From assembly GCA_003252195.1 (NCBI GenBank), contig QKFK01000186.1:1-33350 (forward strand): a DNA stretch of 33,350 nt. Reading direction: 5' to 3'. The position numbers were made by a program, and so were the translations under genes. Below, in pieces: positions 26,396 through 33,350 of this stretch (the first letter of the stretch is position 1; every line of letters starts with the position of its first letter). Origin of the DNA: Rhodospirillales bacterium (GTDB lineage: Bacteria; Pseudomonadota; Alphaproteobacteria; QKFK01; SZUA-500). Under the pieces are notes generated by a model, which was given only the letters and a program-made list of their open reading frames with translations, did no database searches and was not told the DNA's origin.

Positions 26396-27364
26396 ATGTC
26401 AGACAAACTAGCAATCACTACAGCAGCTTTAGACTTTCTAAACTCTAACGAAACTGGTGCAACATTCCTTTTAGAATGCTTGCGCTCAAAAGAACGAGGA
26501 AATCTAAAAAGAAATGGAACAACTAATGGCTGGTCTCCAAAAGAAGGAGATGACACCAAATCTGTTGCTATGTCACTTGCTAAACATTTGCTAGAAACAC
26601 GCAAACATAAAGCATTTAACTATATGAGAGAAAATAACGCCCCAAATGAAATGGTGTCAGAAGGTATTATTGTAGTTTCTAATCGATATGCTCTAGCAAA
26701 ACTAAAAGATTCTATTTATGGCACGAATGAATTTAATCAAGGCAACTTTTATAGTGATGTACAAAAATTTGTAGGTACAGAAGCTAAATATCAAACCAAT
26801 ATTGCAAGCAACGAAGTAAAATCATATACAGATTTTGTTGATACATGCAAAAAAGAACGCTTAAATAATGCCGAGCTATATGAAAAAGACCCAACAGAGG
26901 CAGAATTATCAAATATAATCTTATATGAGAAAGAAGCAAAATCTTCTCGTAGCATTGCATCTATTATAGAAAAGCCTTTTGAAGGTCAAAAGATAGAAAA
27001 AGAATTTAACACTATTGCATTAAGCAACTTAACTGGCATTAAATTTAATCAAGATGAAATCAACAAAACAGCCTCCATTGCTGAAGAGAGACTAGAACCA
27101 TATAGAAAAGAGCTAAAAATATTAGATATTAAGTACAATGCAGAAAAAGCCTATATGGATAAAATAATAGAAAAGATTACTCCAGAAGAAAAAGAAAAAT
27201 CACTCGAAAGAAGAATGGATAAATTTGCTTCTCATCTTAATAAACTTGGCGATAAAAAATTTGCCGATGACGTTACAAAAGCAAAAGAAATATTAACAGA
27301 TAAAGGTGACAACCCACTTTCTATTAAAAACCTTTCTGATTATATATATAACAGCAGAAACTAG
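26396..27364 (+). CDS. Hypothetical protein, member of a two-gene paralogous pair (copy 2)
   Basis: Not recognised. The ATG at 26396 is chosen because AAAGGA lies 8 bases upstream; an ATG 27 bases earlier has none. The 322 residues lack signal or membrane segments. The N-terminal block (MSDKLAITTAALDFLNSNET, then GNLKRNGTTNGWSPKE at 35-50) matches the pattern of copy 1, and a second block PFEGQKIEKEF (194-204), ALSNLTGIKFN and EINKTAS matches its later block. The rest is charged and helix-prone, with coiled-coil-like stretches at about 225-300. It differs from copy 1 in its tail. Its own promoter and terminator make it a single-gene unit. Confidence 0.75.
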   Translation: MSDKLAITTAALDFLNSNETGATFLLECLRSKERGNLKRNGTTNGWSPKEGDDTKSVAMSLAKHLLETRKHKAFNYMRENNAPNEMVSEGIIVVSNRYALAKLKDSIYGTNEFNQGNFYSDVQKFVGTEAKYQTNIASNEVKSYTDFVDTCKKERLNNAELYEKDPTEAELSNIILYEKEAKSSRSIASIIEKPFEGQKIEKEFNTIALSNLTGIKFNQDEINKTASIAEERLEPYRKELKILDIKYNAEKAYMDKIIEKITPEEKEKSLERRMDKFASHLNKLGDKKFADDVTKAKEILTDKGDNPLSIKNLSDYIYNSRN

Positions 27365-27383
27365 ACTTAAAATTGTATGCCAT

Positions 27384-27419
27384 AAAAAAAACAGCACGTT
27401 CTACATGTGCTGTTTTTTT
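27384..27419 (+). terminator. Terminator after unknown paralogue copy 2
   Basis: ACAGCAC / GTGCTGT with a 9-base loop, flanked by an A run and seven T; the A/T flanks extend the stem. It is 26 bases after the stop and could work in both directions. Confidence 0.88.
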
Positions 27420-27620
27420 ATTGTAGAGTTTTTATAACTTACAAACATCTTTAGCTTATCAGAACTATGCAATATCATTAACCGACTACACATCAGCTAT
27501 ACTGGCTATATCCAATTACTTAGTTAGCTCTGTTGCATGGTGAGCAAAACATAAAATTAAAACAACCAACATTTAGCTATTTTATTACCCTCAATATAAA
27601 ACACGTAAAATAAAAATGTT

Positions 27621-28448
27621 CTAGTTAACCAAGAACAACGGCATGCTTTGACCTGCCCCTAAAAGCACCTCTTTAGTAACACCGCCTAAGATTAAACGTT
27701 TTAACGAGCTACTTGCATATGCCCCCATAATAATGCCATCAACCTTTTTCTTTTTTGCAATATCTAACAACTCTGCAACATCTTTAATAGAATGAACAGA
27801 AGGCTTCTTTTTATTATAGGTCGCAATGTACTCTACAAGCTCTTCGACCCCGCTTATATGCAAATGATTTTCTTGCATATCGGCAATTTGGAGTTTGTTT
27901 TTCTCTATTATACGATTACTTAATGACAGCGCTTTACCTGCTTGAAAATAATCATTCCACAACAGCATTGGGGATTTAAATTCTAAAGAGGTTACTTTAT
28001 CAGAAACGGCAATTACTGGCTTACCACTTTCTTCTAGCAGATTCTGCATCAGCCATAATGTTTTATCATTATTCTCGATATCATATGGGAAGATAACCAA
28101 ATCAGCGACTCTTGCTCTTAGGCAAAGCACCTCAGCTTCTATTCCATCTAGCACCTTAAAAGAGATTTTAGCTTTAGAAGAAACATCTTTTGACAAGACA
28201 TTAAAAACATCTTCAATTTTATCAGTTTTTTTATTCTCTTGTTCAATATTCTGATCAAGAGTGTCTTGCATCAAAGTAACGGTAGATATTTCTCCATACA
28301 TAGGAACTATGTCAACGGACGGAGAGTTTATCCTTAAAAACTCTAGCTTTGCATATCCATAATTATCTGCAAACGCTATCGCCATAGGAAAAACATGTTT
28401 AAGCTCTGCAACAGATGATACATAACATATAACACTTCCTTTTACCAT
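27621..28448 (-). CDS. Tandem-domain universal stress protein
   Basis: 275 residues made of two Usp-like halves. The C-terminal half ends with the Usp signature VDGIIMGAYASSSLKRLI followed by LGGVTKEVLLGAGQSMPLFLVN, the ATP-binding G-x-x-x...G-G-V-T pattern. The first half is diverged (ADLVIFPYDIENN, GKPVIAVSD) and has probably lost nucleotide binding. Such proteins accumulate in starvation, low oxygen or envelope stress. The ATG at 28448 has AGGGGG 6 bases before it and is better than the GTG one codon earlier. It lies 23 bases after the kinase fusion gene, so the two probably form an operon. Confidence 0.85.
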   Translation of the reverse strand: MVKGSVICYVSSVAELKHVFPMAIAFADNYGYAKLEFLRINSPSVDIVPMYGEISTVTLMQDTLDQNIEQENKKTDKIEDVFNVLSKDVSSKAKISFKVLDGIEAEVLCLRARVADLVIFPYDIENNDKTLWLMQNLLEESGKPVIAVSDKVTSLEFKSPMLLWNDYFQAGKALSLSNRIIEKNKLQIADMQENHLHISGVEELVEYIATYNKKKPSVHSIKDVAELLDIAKKKKVDGIIMGAYASSSLKRLILGGVTKEVLLGAGQSMPLFLVN

Positions 28449-28471
28449 CACACACCCCCTATTAACGGCTT

Positions 28472-30022
28472 TTAGCAGCCTATTATAGCTCTTGCATCAG
28501 CAAGCGTTTCTTCTCTATCTTTGGCTGTATTAATCTTATTCCACGTAATCTCGCCAACATCAGTATCAAGCTGACGCATAAGCACCTTCATAGATTTAAC
28601 ATCAGATGGATTACGCTCTCTTTTCATTACTCTTTCTGCTCTCACCTCAAGTGGAGCATCCATCCAGAAACCATAGAAAGGAACACCTAAATCTTTAGCG
28701 ATTTGCTCAATATTTTCTCTTTCTTCTTGTGAAGCAAAAATACCGTCTGCTAATGCTACTCTACCACATTTTATCACATTTGTGCATTCATCACGCAATT
28801 TATCATAGGTTTTTTGATTCATTTCTGGAGTATAGCTATCTTTGTGCAAGTGTCCATGAGGAAGCTCTCCACACAATCTTTTACGCAAAATATCTGTACG
28901 CAAAATCATAGCCCCAGGGCTAGTGCCTAAAAATGGTGCAATTTCTCGAGTTAAACGAGACTTACCACTACCAGACAAACCACCACAAGCAACAATGAAT
29001 GGAGCTGGAGGATTGAGTATTTCACGAGCTAGCACAAAATACTCATAGGCTTTTTGACGGTGATAAATTGCCTCACCTTCATCTTCTCTAGTTTCAGATA
29101 AGGTTGCATTTACCAAAGCTCTAACCGCAGATTTACATGATTGGAATAAGCTAAGCAATGGAATCCCCTGCAAATCATCTGAATAAGCCATATAATGGTT
29201 AAACAATATACTACAGAGTCTTCTCTGCCCTCTAAACTCTAAATCTAACAACAAATATGATAAATCATACAATGTATCAATACATGAGAAATCATCATTA
29301 AATTCTATAGGGTCAAACAAAACAGGCTTTTTATCTTTCATACAAATATTACGAAGTTGCAAATCTCCATGACATTCTTTAACCATGCCATTATTACGAC
29401 GTTCTTCTATCAATGGGGCATATTTTTCTAGCTCTTCGATTGCCTTCTTATAATAATCATCAATTTCATGACTTCTAAACAATCTAGGGGCAAAACTCTG
29501 CAAAACCTCACAATTCTGAGTAATAACAGCCTTAAAAGATGCTACCGAACCTTTATCTTTTCTAACCTTGGCTTTTTCGTGTAAATCAACCATCTTCTCG
29601 GCTAAATCCATCATCTCAAAGCGGTCTAGCTCGCCTTCATCTGACAAATGCTGATACACAACAGCCTCTGGGAATCTACGCATCAAAATTACATAATCAG
29701 CAATTTTAGAATATTCATCATCACTTTTACCAATTGAGAAAGTGCCATCTGATAATGCATAAACAGGGCAAACACTTATTGCAATATCATCACCATATGC
29801 CTGCAAAAGCTGAAATTCTTTTTCGCAATAGAGTTTTCTTTTCTCAACAGAAGAATAATCAAGATAAGGATAGCGTACGTCTTTTTTCATTTTATAAGCA
29901 TTATCATCAACCAAAAACACATAAGACATATGAGTTTCTTTTACCAAAACTTCTTGAGCCCCTGCGTATGCTTTGGGAGTTGAAAGATATTTAACTACAT
30001 CTTTTTGAGTAACGCCAACCAC
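28472..30022 (-). CDS. Aminoglycoside-phosphotransferase-like / AAA kinase fusion protein
   Basis: A two-domain protein of the COG2187-COG0645 type. I chose the GTG at 30022: AAGGAG lies 8 bases upstream, while the longer frame back to 30076 has no support. The 516 residues begin with a kinase-like APH fold (catalytic-loop HGDLQLRN at 218-225, metal-binding DPIEF at 237-241). A P-loop kinase follows (Walker A GGLSGSGKS at 347-355, RTDILRKRL, then the lid-like RVMKRERNPSD) resembling zeta-toxin/AAA_33 kinases. The substrate is unknown, and drug resistance should not be assumed. Its stop lies just before the Usp gene, hinting at a stress role. Confidence 0.85.
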   Translation of the reverse strand: MVGVTQKDVVKYLSTPKAYAGAQEVLVKETHMSYVFLVDDNAYKMKKDVRYPYLDYSSVEKRKLYCEKEFQLLQAYGDDIAISVCPVYALSDGTFSIGKSDDEYSKIADYVILMRRFPEAVVYQHLSDEGELDRFEMMDLAEKMVDLHEKAKVRKDKGSVASFKAVITQNCEVLQSFAPRLFRSHEIDDYYKKAIEELEKYAPLIEERRNNGMVKECHGDLQLRNICMKDKKPVLFDPIEFNDDFSCIDTLYDLSYLLLDLEFRGQRRLCSILFNHYMAYSDDLQGIPLLSLFQSCKSAVRALVNATLSETREDEGEAIYHRQKAYEYFVLAREILNPPAPFIVACGGLSGSGKSRLTREIAPFLGTSPGAMILRTDILRKRLCGELPHGHLHKDSYTPEMNQKTYDKLRDECTNVIKCGRVALADGIFASQEERENIEQIAKDLGVPFYGFWMDAPLEVRAERVMKRERNPSDVKSMKVLMRQLDTDVGEITWNKINTAKDREETLADARAIIGC

Positions 30023-30089
30023 GAAAAATCTCCTTGATAAATTTATGATTTTTAACCAATTTATACTAATTAACAAAAAGCCTCAAGGC

Positions 30090-30114
30090 AAAAAAAAGAG
30101 GTCATAATGACCTC
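30090..30114 (-). terminator. guaC terminator
   Basis: GAGGTCAT / ATGACCTC around a single central base (effective loop ATAAT). On the minus strand it is followed by eight T. It lies 15 bases beyond the guaC stop; T residues on the plus strand also make it symmetrical. Confidence 0.88.
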
Positions 30115-30128
30115 TTTTTTAATTTTGC

Positions 30129-31184
30129 TTATTTTCTTTCTTTATCAACTAAAGAAGAGTTAAACTGCTGAGTAACCTTGATAAAGGTTGTTCTCTTTGA
30201 AAGCTCGCGCAATGCTTTTGCACCAACATAAGTACAAGTTGAACGAACACCACCAAGAATATCTTGCATAGTTTCTGTAACAGGACCTTTATAATCAACT
30301 TTAACAGTTCTACCTTCACTAGCACGATAGTTAGCAACACCACCAGCATATTTGTTCATTGCTGTAGATGAGCTCATGCCATAGAAACATTTAAATTTGT
30401 TTCCACATTCATCTGTTTCAATTTCACCACCAGATTCATCGTGACCAGCAAGCATTCCACCAAGCATAACAAAATCTGCACCACCGCCAAAAGCTTTTGA
30501 CACATCACCTGGGCAAGTACAACCACCATCGCCAACAATTCTACCACCCAAGCCATGAGCAGCGTCTGAACATTCAATAATTGCAGATAATTGTGGGTAA
30601 CCAACACCAGTTTTAATACGTGTTGTACAAACAGAACCAGGACCAATACCAACTTTAACGATATCTGCACCAGCCAAAATCAATTCTTCTGTCATATCTG
30701 ATGTAACTACGTTACCAGCAACAATAACTTTGCTAGGGTATTTAGCTCTAACCTTTTTCAAATATTCAACAAAATGTTCACTATAACCATTAGCAACGTC
30801 GATACAAATAAACATAATATTGTCTGACAAAGCTAAGATTTGCTCTGTTTTTTCAAAATCAGCATCTGATGTACCGCAAGATACAGTCAAATATTTCAAA
30901 TCTTCTGGCTTAGTTTTTTCAACATGAGCTTTCCACTCTTCAACAGTGTAATGCTTGTGAATACATGTAATAACTTCATATTCTTTAAGTGCGTTGAACA
31001 TTTCAAATGTGCCAACTGTATCCATGTTAGCAGCCATAACAGGCACACCAGACCATGTAACACCAGAATTTTTAAATGTGTAAGTTCTTTGCAAATCAAC
31101 TTCAGAACGTGATTTAAGTGTAGAACGTTTAGGTTTAAACAATACGTCTTTAAAATCGAGCTTAAGCCCTTCTTCTATTCTCAT
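30129..31184 (-). CDS. guaC: GMP reductase
   Basis: Converts GMP to IMP with NADPH and ammonia release, rebalancing purine pools. 351 residues in the IMPDH/GMPR barrel family. The start [15 protein letters not shown], the catalytic Cys186 in [18 protein letters not shown], the phosphate-binding [20 protein letters not shown] and [11 protein letters not shown] are specific for GMPR1-type reductases. No CBS domains are present, which excludes IMPDH. It resembles the E. coli/animal type closely, as I remember it. AGGAG precedes the ATG. Confidence 0.95.
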   Translation of the reverse strand: MRIEEGLKLDFKDVLFKPKRSTLKSRSEVDLQRTYTFKNSGVTWSGVPVMAANMDTVGTFEMFNALKEYEVITCIHKHYTVEEWKAHVEKTKPEDLKYLTVSCGTSDADFEKTEQILALSDNIMFICIDVANGYSEHFVEYLKKVRAKYPSKVIVAGNVVTSDMTEELILAGADIVKVGIGPGSVCTTRIKTGVGYPQLSAIIECSDAAHGLGGRIVGDGGCTCPGDVSKAFGGGADFVMLGGMLAGHDESGGEIETDECGNKFKCFYGMSSSTAMNKYAGGVANYRASEGRTVKVDYKGPVTETMQDILGGVRSTCTYVGAKALRELSKRTTFIKVTQQFNSSLVDKERK

Positions 31185-31346
31185 TATATTTTGCTCCTAG
31201 CAAATTTTATTGGACTTATACAAAGTTTACGCAAAAGATGTTCAACAACAAGCTTTTTTTATTTTTTTTAAGATTTATTATATAGATTTGCAAATATTAT
31301 ACATCAACACTATATTGTTTTTTACAAATAAGGTTATGAGGATTAC

Positions 31347-32285
31347 ATGGTTAATAAAAGTTTATATCAGATTTTGGGAGTTAGCAAAACAGCAAGCGAT
31401 GCTGAAATTAAAACAGCATATCGCAAGCTTGCGCGCACCATGCACCCTGACTTAAACCCTAATGACCCCAAAGCTGAAGAAAGATTCAAAGAAGTCTCAT
31501 CAGCTTATGATATTTTATCAGATAAAGAAAAACGCGCTAAATATGACCGTGGCGAAATAGATGAAAATGGTCGAGAGCGCCCAGGATATGGCTTTGGCGG
31601 TTTTGGCGGTTCTTCTGGCTTTGGTGGTGGCGCTGGTCGTTCCCGCAGATACTCAAGCAACGCTGGCTTTGATTTTTCTGATATATTTGGAGAAGATGTT
31701 TTCAGAAACTTTTCTTCTGGCGGTGGCTTTGGCGGTTCTTCACGCTCACGTGGTTCGGCTAAAGGCTCAAACATAAATTATAGCCTAAAGGTATCTTTTG
31801 AAGATGCCGTATTGGGCATAGAAAAAACCTTAAGCCTAGCCAACGCAAAAAAAATTAATGTAAAAATCCCATCAGGGACAATTGATGGTCAAACATTGCG
31901 CCTTAAAGGTCAAGGCAACCCTGGTTATGGCGGAGGAGACAACGGCGACGCTTTAATTGAAATCAAAGTAAACCCTCATCAATTTTTTGAGCTAGACGGC
32001 AAGAATGTAAAATTTGATTTACCAATTACCATAAAAGAAGCGGTTGAAGGTGCTAAAGTTACAGTCCCTACTCTAACAGGTAAAATCAACGTTACAGTTC
32101 CTGCACATTCAAACTCTGGTGATATTCTGCGCATCAAAGGTAAAGGTGTGCCAAACTTAGGCGACTTACTAATCAAATTAAAAATTGTATTACCAGATGG
32201 CAAAGATGACGCATTAGAAAAATTTGTAAAAAAATGGAAACCTGCTGATACTAAAGACCCAAGATCTAAAGCTGGGTTAGCATAA
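31347..32285 (+). CDS. CbpA/DnaJ-like Hsp40 co-chaperone
   Basis: The J domain (1-70) has HPD at 33-35, so it should stimulate a DnaK ATPase. A Gly/Phe-rich stretch follows (about 75-135, also Ser/Arg). The substrate-binding beta domain pair (about 140-300) has VKIPSGTIDGQTLRLKGQG and the matching VTVPAHSNSGDILRIKGKG. The four CxxCxGxG zinc repeats of canonical DnaJ are absent, so this is a class B Hsp40 like CbpA. Its 312 residues suit that class. No dnaK or dnaJ is in the window. Confidence 0.92.
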   Translation: MVNKSLYQILGVSKTASDAEIKTAYRKLARTMHPDLNPNDPKAEERFKEVSSAYDILSDKEKRAKYDRGEIDENGRERPGYGFGGFGGSSGFGGGAGRSRRYSSNAGFDFSDIFGEDVFRNFSSGGGFGGSSRSRGSAKGSNINYSLKVSFEDAVLGIEKTLSLANAKKINVKIPSGTIDGQTLRLKGQGNPGYGGGDNGDALIEIKVNPHQFFELDGKNVKFDLPITIKEAVEGAKVTVPTLTGKINVTVPAHSNSGDILRIKGKGVPNLGDLLIKLKIVLPDGKDDALEKFVKKWKPADTKDPRSKAGLA

Positions 32286-32288
32286 AAT

Positions 32289-32317
32289 ACATTTTAGTCT
32301 AATTTGGTCTAAAATGT
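32289..32317 (+). repeat. Hairpin downstream of the Hsp40 gene
   Basis: ACATTTTAG / CTAAAATGT is a perfect 9-bp stem with an 11-base loop, starting 3 bases after the stop. No T run follows, so it may be a weak or Rho-assisted end, or a 3' stabiliser. The loop side holds a near-repeat, TAGTCTAA and TGGTCTAA. Confidence 0.5.
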
Positions 32318-32378
32318 GCGTGACTCACAATTGCATTTATTATATACTCCTTACAAATAATGTAAGGGTTATATATAA

Positions 32379-33350
32379 ATGACAAAAGAGCACAGCTTAA
32401 GAAAGCTTTTCTTAGGAACAGCGTTAGCCTCCACCTTATTTGCAGGCACAAGCTGTTCTTCAACCAAAAAGCTTACAAATGACAGCGAGTTACTAAAACA
32501 AAAAATTGAACAAATTGATTACAATGAAGATTATCAGTTATTACCTGAGCAATATGCAACAGGCGATATAAAAGAATTCAACCGCATTCACAAAGCTTTG
32601 TCTGTTATCGAATCTGTTAATGACCCAGAAACAAAAGACATGTTAAGAGCGACCAAACGTCGTGGTGTAAAAATTGTATTCTCTGACGGCTTAGAAACAG
32701 AAGACGGCACATATAATAATGTAACAGATATTATCACCATCAGAAGAGGAGTCAGTGATGACAAATTAGTCACCACTCTTTACCACGAGATGGTTCACGT
32801 TGTGCAAAATATGAAAAAAGCCATTGTCCCAATTGGGCTAAAAGATTTAGACCAAGCATTTGTACTAGGCAGATCAATTGAGGCTGATGCCGCCGCCCGC
32901 GCCACCTTACTTGGCTACAAACTAAAACTATTGGGTCACCCAGAATATTTTAACTGCATTCACACTCCAGTTGCTCCAGCTATTGAATTTAGCGCACGCA
33001 AAGATAAAAAGAACATAGAAAATGGCGAAGCTCTAAGAGCTGGTTTTGACGCATGTTTTTCTGATAGCGATTTTAAATCATATTATGATGCTTCAACCAT
33101 AAAACACATATCATCATTTGTACGAGATGATGAAAGCATGTCAAAAATATATTCATGTAGTGAATATAAGCCCCATGATTTTTATAGGGCCCTCGGCATA
33201 TATAACGGAAAAAACTATATTCTAGATTTAAAAGGCAAAGGTGAAATAACTGGCGAATATTATTCCAAAAAAAGCAAAACAAGCGATAAGAGCATCAAAA
33301 AAATGCAAAAGAAACTTAATGATTATATGGCAAGACAAAATAATACCAAG
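32379..33350 (+). CDS. Exported HExxH putative metallopeptidase, 3' end outside window
   Basis: The frame stays open for 324 codons to the window edge with no stop, so the end is missing. It starts with an export signal (LRKLFLGTALASTLFAGTSC); the Cys could be lipidated, although the lipobox is not ideal. A zinc motif HEMVH lies at 136-140 within TLYHEMVHVVQ. RSIEADAAAR (about 165-174) follows, giving a possible third ligand at Glu168. The spacing and the EADA motif resemble DUF6782-type putative metallopeptidases. The C-terminal part is Lys-rich. Its substrate is unknown. The weak ribosome-binding site TAAGGG is rather distant from the ATG. Confidence 0.75.
   Translation, partial: MTKEHSLRKLFLGTALASTLFAGTSCSSTKKLTNDSELLKQKIEQIDYNEDYQLLPEQYATGDIKEFNRIHKALSVIESVNDPETKDMLRATKRRGVKIVFSDGLETEDGTYNNVTDIITIRRGVSDDKLVTTLYHEMVHVVQNMKKAIVPIGLKDLDQAFVLGRSIEADAAARATLLGYKLKLLGHPEYFNCIHTPVAPAIEFSARKDKKNIENGEALRAGFDACFSDSDFKSYYDASTIKHISSFVRDDESMSKIYSCSEYKPHDFYRALGIYNGKNYILDLKGKGEITGEYYSKKSKTSDKSIKKMQKKLNDYMARQNNTK

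Noticed and set aside
28472-30022. Aminoglycoside resistance gene
   Set aside because: The APH-like fold alone does not show drug phosphorylation; the fusion with a P-loop kinase and Usp linkage point elsewhere.
31505-31774. 89-codon minus-strand frame opposite the Hsp40 Gly/Phe region
   Set aside because: Its Pro/Glu-rich composition is the mirror of Gly/Phe codons; not a gene.
1-33350. CRISPR arrays, tRNA/rRNA genes, insertion sequences, prophage or integrase
   Set aside because: No regularly spaced repeats, clover-leaf sequence or transposase/integrase frame was seen on either strand by reading; a dedicated scan could still find a short RNA gene.

Overview
The window reads as a stretch of chromosome from an AT-rich alphaproteobacterium. 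The main reasons are a C4-pathway 5-aminolevulinate synthase (hemA), an ELM1/DUF1022 protein, a full-length glnE, an RNase E whose S1 domain carries a long acidic insertion, and the block rne / amiC-mrcA-prfB, which is common in alphaproteobacteria. No rRNA, tRNA, IS element, integrase or CRISPR array was seen. The Cys-rich secreted protein recalls proteins of uncultured host-associated alphaproteobacteria, but that placement is only an inference.

Layout. 1-1486: 3' part of a divergent Clp AAA+ ATPase gene with an acidic tail. 1689-4175: divergent anmK (wall recycling kinase) and tyrS. 4461-6046: secreted Cys-rich repeat protein, broken near its 3' end by a 14-bp tandem duplication. 6273-9642: AsmA/DUF3971 envelope protein, also frameshifted near its 3' end. 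9749-12640: glnE. 12882-17793 (minus): amiC, mrcA (PBP1a) and prfB, with prfB keeping the classic +1 recoding site and a TTG start. 18280-20910: rne. 21139-22143 (minus): ELM1 family. 22224-24468: two small unknown genes and hemA. 24591-27364: an accessory-looking cluster of a leader-type small ORF with an internal terminator, two large unknown proteins that look like distant paralogues, and a small lipoprotein between them. 27621-30022 (minus): a phosphotransferase/AAA-kinase fusion followed by a tandem universal stress protein. 30129-31184 (minus): guaC. 31347-32285: CbpA/DnaJ-like co-chaperone. 32379-33350: an exported HExxH metallopeptidase-like protein that runs off the window.

How the genes fit together. 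Most of the window is housekeeping: peptidoglycan synthesis, hydrolysis and recycling (mrcA, amiC, anmK), outer-envelope maintenance (AsmA-like), translation (tyrS, prfB), RNA decay (rne), nitrogen regulation (glnE), haem (hemA), purine salvage (guaC), and stress or protein quality control (Clp, CbpA, Usp). The least ordinary parts are the Clp ATPase whose D2 pore-loop tyrosine is replaced, the two neighbouring genes with 3'-end frameshifts (one by a reversible-looking tandem duplication), and the 24.5-27.4 kb pair of unknown proteins with its possible attenuator.
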